Assembly (NCBI GenBank): GCA_903870245.1
Contig: CAIQCB010000026.1
Location: 1 to 40,033 of the forward strand
DNA from: an uncultured Methylocystaceae bacterium
Lineage (GTDB): Bacteria > Pseudomonadota > Alphaproteobacteria > Rhizobiales > Beijerinckiaceae
DNA length: 40,033 nt
Direction: 5' to 3'
Shown: positions 16,571 to 24,761 of the stretch, one piece after another
Layout of the letters: the number at the start of each line of letters is the position of its first letter
How positions within the stretch are numbered: the stretch's first letter is position 1
Notes under the pieces: generated by a model
The model's database searches: none
Told to the model about the DNA's origin: nothing
The model's input: only the letters and a program-made list of their open reading frames with translations
Translations under genes and position numbers: made by a program

Positions 16571-17497
16571 TCACGCACTTCCCTTTCCAAACCTATAAAC
16601 CGGAATGCCCATCTTTCTTGCCTTGTCGGCGAGATTGTCCTGAATGCCGGTGCCGGGAAAGATGATGACGCCAATCGGCAAAACTTCGAGCATCCGGTCG
16701 TTGCGTTTGAAGGGCGCGGCTCTGCCGTGTTTCGTCCAGTCGGGCTTGAAGACGATCTGTGGCGTCTTGCGGCTATCGGCCCAGCGGGCCGCGATCTTTT
16801 CGGCGCCTTTCGGGCTTCCGCCATGCATCAGCACCATGTCGGGATGTTTTTCGCGGATGCGATCGAGCTTGTTCCAGATTGGCTTGTGATCGGCGCAATC
16901 GCCGCCGGAGAAAGCGATCTTCGGTCCTGCCGGGATCAGCACTTCGGCATCGGCGCGTCGTTTGGCGGCCAGAAAATCGCGACTGTCGACGACGGCCGAC
17001 GTCAGATTGCGATGATTGACCAGCGAACCGGCGCGCGGTTTCCAGCCCGAGCCGGTTTGTTGCGAATAATGCCCGGCGGCCTGATCGCGCATGAGTTCGA
17101 AAGCATCGCGCCGTTCAAGCAGCGTCCGTCCCTCGGCGGTGACGCGCTCCAGTTCGACGGATTTGACCTCGCCGCCATCCTGTTCGCACTGAAGGCGACG
17201 CTGCGCCTGCTCGTTGTCGTCGAGTTCGCGTTCGATCCGGTCTGTGGCGCGGTGAAAGAGATTGACGGTCGACCAGAGGAGATTGTCGAGGTCGGGTTCG
17301 AGGCGCGTGTCGAGGAATGTGGATATGAGGGCGTCGAAGATATCGGCGATGGCGCCGGCGACGCGATCGCCCTCGGGAAGGGGCCGAGGGTCGGGTTCAT
17401 CCTCGAAGGGTCGATAGCCATAGAGTTGCAACGCCTGCAGGACGTGCGCCGTTGGGGAAGAATGATGATGGGGTTCGTCGTCATTGCGCCCGCGCAT
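16571..17497 (-). CDS. DUF2493 domain protein
   Basis: 308 residues from the ATG at 17497, preceded by GGGAG on the minus strand; a longer frame to 17587 is less likely. The C-terminal part (about 195-305) is a DUF2493 domain, a Rossmann-like SLOG-superfamily fold: KIAFSGGDCADHKPIWNKLD, then DMVLMHGGSPKGAEKIAARW and VLPIGVIIFPGTGIQDNLAD. The N-terminal half is helical with a highly charged coiled-coil-like stretch (about 90-150). In such islands the domain may bind nucleotides; no enzymatic role is established. Confidence 0.88.
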   Translation of the reverse strand: MRGRNDDEPHHHSSPTAHVLQALQLYGYRPFEDEPDPRPLPEGDRVAGAIADIFDALISTFLDTRLEPDLDNLLWSTVNLFHRATDRIERELDDNEQAQRRLQCEQDGGEVKSVELERVTAEGRTLLERRDAFELMRDQAAGHYSQQTGSGWKPRAGSLVNHRNLTSAVVDSRDFLAAKRRADAEVLIPAGPKIAFSGGDCADHKPIWNKLDRIREKHPDMVLMHGGSPKGAEKIAARWADSRKTPQIVFKPDWTKHGRAAPFKRNDRMLEVLPIGVIIFPGTGIQDNLADKARKMGIPVYRFGKGSA

Positions 17498-17812
17498 GGG
17501 AGGCTCCCTCGATTGGACCGCGACCGCCGCGGCCTTCATGGCGATGAAGCCCACGGGCGGGATGGCGCTGCACCCGGCGCGCAGCACAGGGCCGAAGCGC
17601 AGCGGAGGATGGCGGAGGCCGGCTATTTTGTTTCGCGATGGAAAGGCGGGCTTTGCCCGCCGCCGGAAAATAGTCGGCCACAGCCATTGCCGGGCCAGAC
17701 CGGCTGTGGGCCACTCGTCCTCTCGAAGGCCGGGGCGCGGTCCGCTGTCGATGGAAACCCTTGCCTGCGGGCGCCGATGACGAAAACGCCGAAACTCATT
17801 TCCCCTTTCCGG
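17498..17812. other. Gene-free stretch between the Toprim and DUF2493 genes
   Basis: 315 bp between two minus-strand genes. It is filled with secondary structure: the stem-in-stem element at 17617-17679, an adjoining hairpin at 17676-17712 (GGCCACAGCC with GGCTGTGGGCC, one bulge) and the motif TCCTCTCGAAGGCCGG at 17718-17733 shared exactly with the helicase leader. No gene is supported here on either strand. Confidence 0.55.
17617..17679 (-). other. Stem-in-stem structured element, copy A
   Basis: Outer stem of 13 pairs, 17617-17629 with 17667-17679 (12 Watson-Crick, 1 G-U on the plus strand). Inner hairpin GGCGGGC-TTT-GCCCGCC at 17645-17661. The internal loop's 5' strand carries TTTCGCGA and GGAAA, as in copy B. 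The last four bases (17676-17679) also belong to the neighbouring hairpin, so the two structures compete over those bases. It sits about 120 nt before the DUF2493 start in the presumed transcript. Confidence 0.5.
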
Positions 17813-18859
17813 TTACGCGGCTGTGCGCATGAAACGGGTGACGTCTTGCGGCGCGAGCCGGGAGCGAAGATGTGCGCGAAGCGCCTCGACGCCGTCGGCG
17901 CAGAGATCCTCGTTGAAATCCCCGCGCAGGGGAGACAATGCGATCGCCTCGATCCCGGCCGCGTCTGCGCGTTGGATCAGACTGTCTCTGGCGCTATCGC
18001 CCGCCGGATCGTTATCGCAAAGGACATAGAGCCGGCGCAGCGTGTCGGGAAACCGGATAGCGGCGAGATGGGCGGCCGAGAGCGCCGCCGCCGTGGCCAT
18101 GGCGGGAAGCGCTTCGCGAACCGAGAGCACGCTTTCGATACCCTCGCCGACGGCCATGACCTCTCCAGCAAGACCGAAGCGAACCGCGTGACCGAGCAGT
18201 TCGCCCATCGCCTTGCGCGGCGTATCGACGGGCGCCTTGCCGGCGCCGTCCGGCGAGAGCCATGTGCGATGCGCACCGGTAATCGCGCCGGAGAGATCGC
18301 TGACGGCGGCGATCATCGCCGGCCATGTCCGGGTCGGCTCATGCGCGTCGGATCGATAATAGCAGCGGGGATGAAAGCGCAGGCTGGTCAGCCCTTGCCG
18401 GGTCGAGACGCCGCGACGTCGCAAATATCTGGCTGCGAGCGTTCCGTCGATCGGCCGCGACAGGGCGAAGAGCCGTCTTGCCGCCTCGGTCGATCCTGCT
18501 ACGGGGCCGGAGCGCGAGTGTGGATATCGTTGCGGCAGTTGACCGGGCTCAGGCTGCGGCAGGCTCAGAAAGGCGCGGGCTTCGTTGGCGACATTGGCAA
18601 AGTCTTTCAGTCCCAGCGCCAGGCGAATGATGTCGAGCAGATCGCCGCTCTCTCCTGTCGCAGCGTCGCGCCATCTTCCGGCCGGGCCTTTTGATGAGTC
18701 CCTGAGCCGCACGAACAGTGAGCGGCCCGGCGTATTGCGCACGTCGCCCACAAGCCAGTAGTGGCCCTGTCTGCGACCGGCGGCGAGATAACGCCGACAC
18801 ACCGCTTCGGCGCAGCGGCCAAGACGTTGCGACAGATCGGCTGCGTCGTGTCTCGACAT
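17813..18859 (-). CDS. Toprim-domain protein (DUF7146/primase-helicase-like)
   Basis: 348 residues. I place the start at the ATG at 18859, which shares one base with the helicase stop (TGATG); a GTG one codon earlier is possible. The N-terminus (about 1-100) resembles the DUF7146 domain seen in plasmid Toprim proteins (HYWLVGDVRNTPGRSLFVRL, AGRWRDAATGESGDLLDIIR). The Toprim motifs are GEGIES at 238-243 and DND at 282-284 (LYVLCDNDPAGDSA), giving the metal-binding acids of primases and topoisomerases. It is translationally coupled to the methyltransferase-helicase, suggesting a joint role in island DNA replication or processing. Confidence 0.88.
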   Translation of the reverse strand: MSRHDAADLSQRLGRCAEAVCRRYLAAGRRQGHYWLVGDVRNTPGRSLFVRLRDSSKGPAGRWRDAATGESGDLLDIIRLALGLKDFANVANEARAFLSLPQPEPGQLPQRYPHSRSGPVAGSTEAARRLFALSRPIDGTLAARYLRRRGVSTRQGLTSLRFHPRCYYRSDAHEPTRTWPAMIAAVSDLSGAITGAHRTWLSPDGAGKAPVDTPRKAMGELLGHAVRFGLAGEVMAVGEGIESVLSVREALPAMATAAALSAAHLAAIRFPDTLRRLYVLCDNDPAGDSARDSLIQRADAAGIEAIALSPLRGDFNEDLCADGVEALRAHLRSRLAPQDVTRFMRTAA

Positions 18860-21800
18860 CACGCCGCCTCCCTCTGAGAGACGCGCAGGACCGGCCAGGT
18901 CTCGAACAGTCGGCCGATGACCTTTTCGCCATTCTCGTCGACCGGCGCGAAGAAGCGCAGTTTCCAGGAAATGATCTCGGTGAAGAGGCCACAGGCGCGC
19001 AACCGTTCGCGCATGGCGTCGGTGACGCCGATCAGTTCGATGCGGTTCGCCCCCATGACCCGGACGCGACGAAGCTGGAGATCCTCGACAAGATCAATGA
19101 CGACCTGCCCGTCGAGCAGTGCGACATAAGCGTCTTGCGCCGAGAGTTTCGTTAGTCCCGAGGTCGCAGCATTCGCCGCCCATGCCGGCGAGACGAGGCG
19201 ACCGACGATGCGCTCGCCGTCGTCCATCTGGAGGCGATAAACCCGCGCCGCCTCGTTTGGCAGACGTTTCCAGACCGGCAGCAGCAGACCGGCTACGATG
19301 TGAATCGTGCGCTCGGAGAACATCGGGATCTCGTCCAGTTCCCGTTTCCATGCGGTTGCGAACGTCTCGCGATCGACTTCTTCCCACTGGCTCTCGGCCA
19401 TCGCCGCGAGCGTGAGGTGATGATGCTCCAAGGGGCGGTTCAACCGGAGCCGGCGTTCGATCTTGCCGTCGTCGCGCATCAGGGAGGGCGCAGGCGTTTG
19501 CACGGCGGCGCGGCCCGATCTTTCGTTGACCAGCAGCCGACCCTGTCTGTCTCGCGACAGGACGAGCGCATCGTCGAGCGACATCGGCTGATTACGCTCG
19601 CGCTGCAGGATTGCGAGAAGGCGCGTCTGCGCACCCGTGGCGGGATGGGCGTAGATCGTCGTGCGCCCGGTCACGACGAAGCTTTCCGCCATCAGCGTCT
19701 CCAGCCCCACATCGTAAACGCCGCCGGCGATGGCGCCGGCCACCCGGGCTTCGAGCAATTGTTCGAAAGCGTCGAAGAGGACGCCTTGCAGATCGATGGT
19801 CAGGGCGAGCAGACGATTGAGAAAGGTCGTGATCGGCGGCAACTCGTCCTTCATACCGGCGTCGTCCATCAGCTTCAGGCCCGTCATGGTTTCGAAGCGT
19901 TCGAGCGAACAGCCGTCGATCTTGCCATTAACGATCAGCGAATAGAGTTGTCGCAACGCGGCACGCGCATATGGGCTTTCGAGATTGTCCTCGGGGCGAA
20001 AAAGTCCCTGTCCGCCGGTCTGGCGTTGACCGCGCGTGATTGCGCCGAGCGTATCGAGCCGTCGCGCAATGGTGCTCAGAAAACGCTTTTCGGCTTTGAC
20101 GTCCGTTGCGATCGGGCGAAAGAGCGGCGGCTGCGCCTGATGGGTGCGATTGGTGCGCCCCAATCCCTGGATCGCCGCATCGGCTTTCCAGCCCGGTTCG
20201 AGAAGGTAATGGAGGCGAAGCCGTTGGTTTTTGGCCGAGAGATCGGCGTGATAGCTGCGCCCGGTGCCGCCGGCGTCCGAAAAAACGAGGATGCGTTTTT
20301 GATCGTCCATGAAGGCGGCGGTCTCGGAGAGGTTGGCGTTGGCGGCGCGATTTTCGACGAGGTAACGCTCGCCCCTACGCACGATGCGGCGCGAACGGCC
20401 CGTCACCTCCGCCACCCTCTCCGCACCGAAGCGCTGCACGATCTGATCCAGCGCGCCGGGCACGGGCGCGAGCGCGGCCAGGCGTTCGATGAGATCGTCG
20501 CGCCGGGCGACGGCCTCGCAACACAAGACCGGCTGCCCATCGCGCATGACCGGACGCGAGGCGAGGTTGCCGTCGGCGTCGGTGTAGGGCTCGTAAAGTT
20601 GTACGGGGAAAGAATGCTGCAAATATGACAGGACATATTCGCGTGGCGTGATATCGACGCGCACGTCGCCCCATTCCTCGCTTGGAATTTCCGCGAGCCG
20701 GCGCTCCATCAACGCCTCGCCGGTCGAGACGATCTGGATGACGGCGGAATGGCCTTCGTCGAGATCGCGTTCGATGGAGCGGATCAGCGTCGGCGTTTTC
20801 ATCGAGGTCAGCAAATGACCGAAAAACCGCTGTTTCACCGACTCGAAGGCGCTGCGGGCGGCGGACTTCGCCTGACGGTTCAGCGCGCGGTCCTTGCCGG
20901 TGATGTTTGCCGCCTCCATGGCAGCGTCGAGATGATTGTGGATGATGGCGAAAGCGCCGGCGTAGGCGTCGTAAATCCGGCGCTGTTCGTCGGTCAGCCT
21001 ATGTTCGATCAGTTCGTATTCGACGCCGTCGTAGGAGAGGGACCTTGCGGTGTAAAGACCGAGCGCCCGCAGATCGCGCGCCAGGACTTCCATTGCCGCG
21101 ACGCCGCCCGCTTCGATCGCTTCCACGAATTCGGCGCGGGTCGAAAAAGGAAAATCGTCGCCGCCCCAAAGTCCGAGGCGCTGGGCGTAGGCGAGATTAT
21201 GAACGCTGGTGGCGCCCGTGGCGGAAACATAGACGACCCGGGCGTCGGGCAAGGCGTGTTGCAGGCGCAGTCCGGCGCGTCCCTGTTGCGAGGGCGCAAC
21301 GTCGCCGCGTTCGCCCTTGCCGCCGCCGGCGTTCTGCATGGCGTGGCTTTCGTCGAAAACGATGACGCCGTCGAAATCGGCGCCGAGCCAATCGACGATT
21401 TGCCGAACCCGGGACGCTTTCTCGCCCCGCTCGTCGGAGCGCAGCGTGGCGTAGGTCGTAAACAGGACGCCTTCGGAGAGGGCGATGGGTTTTCCTTGCG
21501 GAAAACGCGACAGCGGCGTCACCAGCAGGCGCTCCACGCCGAGCGCCGACCAGTCGCGTTGTGCGTCCTCGATCAGCTTGTCCGACTTCGAAATCCACAA
21601 GGCCTTGCGCCGACCCTGAAGCCAGTTGTCGAGGATGATCCCCGCTGATTGGCGTCCCTTGCCGGCGCCGGTGCCATCGCCAAGCATGAAGCCGCGCCGG
21701 AAACGAACGGCGTTGATGGCGTCTTCGGGCGCGGCCTGAACGAGATCGAAGGTCTCGTTTACGCTCCAGAAGCCGGCGAGGTAATCCTTGTGCGCTTGCC

Positions 21801-23175
21801 CGGCATAGATGACGGTTTCGAGTTGTGCGTCGGAGAGAAAAGCGCAAATGTTTTCCGGCAACAACGGTCTGTAATCGGGTTTGGGCGGCGCGACCGAGGC
21901 CATGGCGGCCGATTGCACAAGTTTGATGGGATGAGGCCGGGCGCCGGGAATGCGAATGGATTGCAAGGTGTAGGGTTCGTAGAGGCCTTCGCTCAAGCGC
22001 TGATCTTCGGGGGCCGACCAGTCGAGGGTCTCGTAGACAAGGGTGGCGCCTTCTGGATCGCCTCCTGTCCTAATTTCTGGTCTTTGCGTCAAACGCTGAG
22101 GACAGACGCCCCGGGATATTGGCGTAGCGGCGATGCGCGGCTTCACGGGGTGCGGCAAGGACACGGGCAGGCGGGGCGGCGTCAGCCTGACGATCCAGTC
22201 GAGAAGCGTTTCGACATCGGGCGCCATGCCTGGCGCCGCCGGGAACGTGATCGGATCGTCGGCCGGCAGTTTGTCGATGACGGTCAGCCGGGTCGGAAAA
22301 GTCGTCCCGTGTTTGGCGTAGACCGCACCGTCGATTGTGACCGAGAACACGACGCGTCCGCGCGCCTGCAATTGTACGAAAGGGTCGCGCCAGTCAGGCA
22401 TGTCCGGGCCGACGTTTGCGCCCGTGATTGCAACCAGCCTGCCGCCGGGCGCAAGACGCGCAAAGGCAGACGTCAGATGACGGAAGCCCGCGTCCTGTTT
22501 CCGGCCGGCGACATGGGCCAGCGCCGAGAAGGGCGGGTTCATCAAAACGACGGACGGAGTCCCGGCTGTGTCGAGATGATCGTCGATCTGCGCGGCGTCG
22601 AAGCGGGTGACGTCGCCTCGCGGAAAGAGCTGGCGAAGCAAATCGGCGCGGGTCTCGGCCAGTTCGTTGAGGATCAGGCCGCCGGCGCCAGTCATCTGCG
22701 CCAGAATGGCGAGAAGACCCGTGCCGGCGGAGGGCTCCAGCACGACATCATGCGGCGTAATCGCCGCCGCCGTCAGCGCTGCAAGGCCGAGCGTGATCGG
22801 CGTCGAAAATTGCTGTAGCTTCTGGCTCTCTTGCGATCGGCGCGTCTGCGTCGGCAGAAGCGCGGCGATTTTCTTAATCACCATAAGCCGCGCATTGGGC
22901 GTGAGGTTTTTTCGAAACAGTCTCTCGCCATATTTGCGCAGAAACAGGACAGTTGCGACTTCGCAGGCGTCATAAGCCTGCTTCCAGTCCCATGCGCCGG
23001 AGGCGTCGGAGGCGCCAAAGGCAGTTTCCATGGCGGCACGCAGGATCAGGGCGTCGATCCGCCCGCCGCATTCGAGGTAGGGCAAAAGAAGCTCCGCCGC
23101 GAAATAAATATTCGAAGAAGAACAGCGAAGCGGCGACGACGTTGACGCCGCGTTGACAGGAACGGGAAGAGTCAT
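18859..23175 (-). CDS. Fused methyltransferase and strawberry-notch-type helicase
   Basis: 1438 residues. The N-terminal third is a class I SAM-dependent adenine methyltransferase: FSTPITLG, LEPSAGTG (146-153, SAM binding) and the catalytic NPPF (213-216). The helicase part has Walker A GDGTGAGKGR at 499-508, a DESH box at 608-611, YVSATGATSVHN, and a helicase C-terminal region with VFSDAGGTGRSYHADLS and QGLGRTNRTHQAQPP, which is diagnostic of the strawberry-notch family. Such fusions are common on alphaproteobacterial plasmids and integrative elements. The probable role is methylating and unwinding the element's own DNA, perhaps against host restriction. The stop is coupled to the Toprim gene by TGATG. 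Confidence 0.94.
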   Translation of the reverse strand: MTLPVPVNAASTSSPLRCSSSNIYFAAELLLPYLECGGRIDALILRAAMETAFGASDASGAWDWKQAYDACEVATVLFLRKYGERLFRKNLTPNARLMVIKKIAALLPTQTRRSQESQKLQQFSTPITLGLAALTAAAITPHDVVLEPSAGTGLLAILAQMTGAGGLILNELAETRADLLRQLFPRGDVTRFDAAQIDDHLDTAGTPSVVLMNPPFSALAHVAGRKQDAGFRHLTSAFARLAPGGRLVAITGANVGPDMPDWRDPFVQLQARGRVVFSVTIDGAVYAKHGTTFPTRLTVIDKLPADDPITFPAAPGMAPDVETLLDWIVRLTPPRLPVSLPHPVKPRIAATPISRGVCPQRLTQRPEIRTGGDPEGATLVYETLDWSAPEDQRLSEGLYEPYTLQSIRIPGARPHPIKLVQSAAMASVAPPKPDYRPLLPENICAFLSDAQLETVIYAGQAHKDYLAGFWSVNETFDLVQAAPEDAINAVRFRRGFMLGDGTGAGKGRQSAGIILDNWLQGRRKALWISKSDKLIEDAQRDWSALGVERLLVTPLSRFPQGKPIALSEGVLFTTYATLRSDERGEKASRVRQIVDWLGADFDGVIVFDESHAMQNAGGGKGERGDVAPSQQGRAGLRLQHALPDARVVYVSATGATSVHNLAYAQRLGLWGGDDFPFSTRAEFVEAIEAGGVAAMEVLARDLRALGLYTARSLSYDGVEYELIEHRLTDEQRRIYDAYAGAFAIIHNHLDAAMEAANITGKDRALNRQAKSAARSAFESVKQRFFGHLLTSMKTPTLIRSIERDLDEGHSAVIQIVSTGEALMERRLAEIPSEEWGDVRVDITPREYVLSYLQHSFPVQLYEPYTDADGNLASRPVMRDGQPVLCCEAVARRDDLIERLAALAPVPGALDQIVQRFGAERVAEVTGRSRRIVRRGERYLVENRAANANLSETAAFMDDQKRILVFSDAGGTGRSYHADLSAKNQRLRLHYLLEPGWKADAAIQGLGRTNRTHQAQPPLFRPIATDVKAEKRFLSTIARRLDTLGAITRGQRQTGGQGLFRPEDNLESPYARAALRQLYSLIVNGKIDGCSLERFETMTGLKLMDDAGMKDELPPITTFLNRLLALTIDLQGVLFDAFEQLLEARVAGAIAGGVYDVGLETLMAESFVVTGRTTIYAHPATGAQTRLLAILQRERNQPMSLDDALVLSRDRQGRLLVNERSGRAAVQTPAPSLMRDDGKIERRLRLNRPLEHHHLTLAAMAESQWEEVDRETFATAWKRELDEIPMFSERTIHIVAGLLLPVWKRLPNEAARVYRLQMDDGERIVGRLVSPAWAANAATSGLTKLSAQDAYVALLDGQVVIDLVEDLQLRRVRVMGANRIELIGVTDAMRERLRACGLFTEIISWKLRFFAPVDENGEKVIGRLFETWPVLRVSQREAA

Positions 23176-23190
23176 GGGACGAAAGCCTTG

Positions 23191-23233
23191 ACGAGAGCGG
23201 AGAAGCGTCGACCCGCGCCACGCTCTCTCTCGT
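23191..23233 (-). promoter_or_regulatory. Leader hairpin before the helicase ribosome binding site
   Basis: ACGAGAG (23191-23197) pairs with CTCTCGT (23227-23233). In the minus-strand transcript the stem closes directly before AAGG, the probable ribosome binding site. The motif TCCTCTCGAAGGCCGG (23269-23284, plus-strand reading) lies further upstream, next to the terminator of the preceding gene. Confidence 0.45.
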
Positions 23234-23287
23234 TCGCGGGGGTCTCGTCTCCGCGCCCGCCATCCTCTTCCTCTCGAAGGCCGGCAT

Positions 23288-23323
23288 GAAAAAAGCGCCC
23301 GGTCATAAGACAGGACGCTTTTT
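23288..23323 (-). terminator. Terminator of the 214-residue protein's operon
   Basis: On the minus strand AAAAAGCG ... CGCTTTTTT with an inner GTC-TTAT-GAC stem. It begins 7 nt after the stop codon at 23330, and its T-run makes it a standard Rho-independent terminator. It separates the DUF932/ParB side of the backbone from the helicase-Toprim pair. Confidence 0.8.
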
Positions 23324-23329
23324 CAGGGT

Positions 23330-23974
23330 TCAGCCAAACCGCCGGCCGGCTTGTGTGAAGGTATATTCATTCGCCGCAATCGTCTCGTCGACGGCTGTAT
23401 CCGATGTTTGATCGATATATTCACTTTTGAGCGCACGATAGAGCCAACGCGCCAGATCACGCAGCGCCTCGACGACGACTTCCTCGGCGTCTCTGGTCAT
23501 ATCCTGGCCCGTGGCGCTGTCCCGATTGACCGTAATCGACATGCAATATTCGTGATAATAGCGGCCGCGATGGCGGATATCGGCGTTGAGCCCATAAAAA
23601 TTGCGACGCTGTATTGCCTGTAAGGCATCGACGATCCGATGAAGTTCAGTGTCCCGTGGCGCATATTCGCGAATCTTGACCGAGGCCTGCGGCGTATAGG
23701 CGTAGCATCCCTCGAAACAGGCGCCATCGCCCTGACTCCAGAAGCCCCTGAAATAAATGCATGGCTTCCCGCGTGACCCGCCGCCAAAGAGAGGGACCGG
23801 GCGCGTTCTCAGCGTGACGCCGAGAATATTGCAGATGCTTTCGAAATCGGCGTAGACGGCGTCATGCCAGTCGTCATCGAAGCCGCCATCGCGATACCAG
23901 GCGCGCGCCTTTTCTTTTGCCCCGTCGGAAAGTTCATGAAGACGATAGACGGTTGTGCAGATGATCTCAGGCAT
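23330..23974 (-). CDS. Conserved island/phage protein of unknown function
   Basis: 214 residues from the ATG at 23974 (MPEIICTTVYRLHELSDGAK); a longer frame to 24082 is only a run-in. It contains KEKARAWYRDGG, DDWHDAVYADFESICNILGV and CIYFRGFWSQGDGACFEGCY. Proteins with this pattern occur widely in phages and integrative elements and have sometimes been labelled antitoxin of a stability system, which I do not find convincing. It overlaps the end of the previous gene by 8 nt and is followed by a terminator. Confidence 0.75.
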   Translation of the reverse strand: MPEIICTTVYRLHELSDGAKEKARAWYRDGGFDDDWHDAVYADFESICNILGVTLRTRPVPLFGGGSRGKPCIYFRGFWSQGDGACFEGCYAYTPQASVKIREYAPRDTELHRIVDALQAIQRRNFYGLNADIRHRGRYYHEYCMSITVNRDSATGQDMTRDAEEVVVEALRDLARWLYRALKSEYIDQTSDTAVDETIAANEYTFTQAGRRFG

Positions 23975-24380
23975 CGCCGTCGTCTCCCGTGAGAACCGAC
24001 GCCAGCCAGCCATCCGTGCAGATCGAGGCGATGGTCTCGCCGGTGGCGAGATCGAGGACATGCGCGCCGCCGCCAAAGCCATCGAGGCGCGGTTTCGAGC
24101 AGCAGCTGGCGTATTGGAACCCCCAGCGGCCGGAGAGATGAAACTCGGCTGCGCAGCGCTTCACGAACCGAACGACGCATTCGGGATCGCCGTCGCCGTC
24201 GTTGCGTATCCAGAGAACGCCGTTGTCTTGGGATTGAATCGAGAGAAGAAATCCCTCGCAGGGGCGCGCGTCCGAAGCGTCCTCTTCGGATAAGATCTTG
24301 TAAAGCTCCAATGCGCGGACGGCGTTTGCGGTCGAACCGACATCGAGCAAACAGGAGAAGGAGGTGGAATAATCGGCCAT
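23967..24380 (-). CDS. Conserved small island protein
   Basis: 137 residues from the ATG at 24380 (MADYSTSFSCLLDVGSTANA); the frame extends 4 codons further. Acidic, with clusters of cysteines (RCAAEF, ASCCSKPR) and tryptophans. I do not recognise the family; similar-looking proteins accompany the previous type in phages and plasmids. It overlaps the downstream gene by 8 nt, so the two are translated together. A CGCG hairpin (CGCG-C-TGCA-GT-TGCA-A-CGCG) lies about 45 nt before the start. Confidence 0.7.
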   Translation of the reverse strand: MADYSTSFSCLLDVGSTANAVRALELYKILSEEDASDARPCEGFLLSIQSQDNGVLWIRNDGDGDPECVVRFVKRCAAEFHLSGRWGFQYASCCSKPRLDGFGGGAHVLDLATGETIASICTDGWLASVLTGDDGDA

Positions 24381-24471
24381 TTGAGCCCCCAAAGAGAAAC
24401 AGCCCGGCCCCGCGTTGCAACTGCAGCGCGTGGTTATGACTAGGCTTTAAAGGTTGAAAGGAAGGACGCGA

Positions 24472-24690
24472 TCAGTCGCCAAATCGCCATGACGGCCAGG
24501 CTTGTCCGTCATGGGCGGCCGCGACAGCCGTCGTCAGATAATCGGCTTCACCCTCGACGACGACCGGATTGTTGACAGGCGTATCGTCGATCACATTGAC
24601 CGATATTACGAGCCCGTCCTCGACTTCGACGTAAACGGGAACGAGATAGCGAAAGACCACACGGCGCATTGGCATGGAACGAAGGTTCAT
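24472..24690 (-). CDS. Small island protein, unknown
   Basis: 72 residues (MNLRSMPMRRVVFRYLVPVY, then VEVEDGLVISVNVIDDTPVN). The first half is a basic strand-rich segment, the second half acidic. The start is fixed by a strong GGAG ribosome binding site 8 nt upstream. It lies 71 bp behind the ParB-like gene, with a perfect 12-bp hairpin between the two. I do not recognise the family. Confidence 0.7.
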   Translation of the reverse strand: MNLRSMPMRRVVFRYLVPVYVEVEDGLVISVNVIDDTPVNNPVVVEGEADYLTTAVAAAHDGQAWPSWRFGD

Positions 24691-24712
24691 GTTGATTTCT
24701 CCAAGGCAAAGC

Positions 24713-24752
24713 GCGGAGAGCGGCTCGGATAAAGTGTTCCGCCGCTCTCCGC
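24713..24752 (-). promoter_or_regulatory. Perfect 12-bp hairpin between the ParB-like and 72-residue genes
   Basis: GCGGAGAGCGGC (24713-24724), a 16-nt loop, then GCCGCTCTCCGC (24741-24752). There is no T-run, so it is not a standard terminator. It sits about 10 nt after the ParB-like stop and shortly before the next ribosome binding site; an RNA-processing or translation-control hairpin is the likelier reading. Confidence 0.55.
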
Positions 24753-24761
24753 TCCGGGCGA

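Noticed and set aside
16562-18694. A 710-codon open frame on the plus strand opposite the DUF2493 and Toprim genes
   Set aside because: It runs across two well-supported minus-strand genes and the structured gap between them. It has no family motif, and long antisense frames are expected in GC-rich coding DNA.
19300-22818. Long plus-strand open frames (442, 299 and 389 codons) opposite the methyltransferase-helicase
   Set aside because: The opposite strand has unmistakable SAM, Walker A and DESH motifs; these frames show no motifs or ribosome binding sites.
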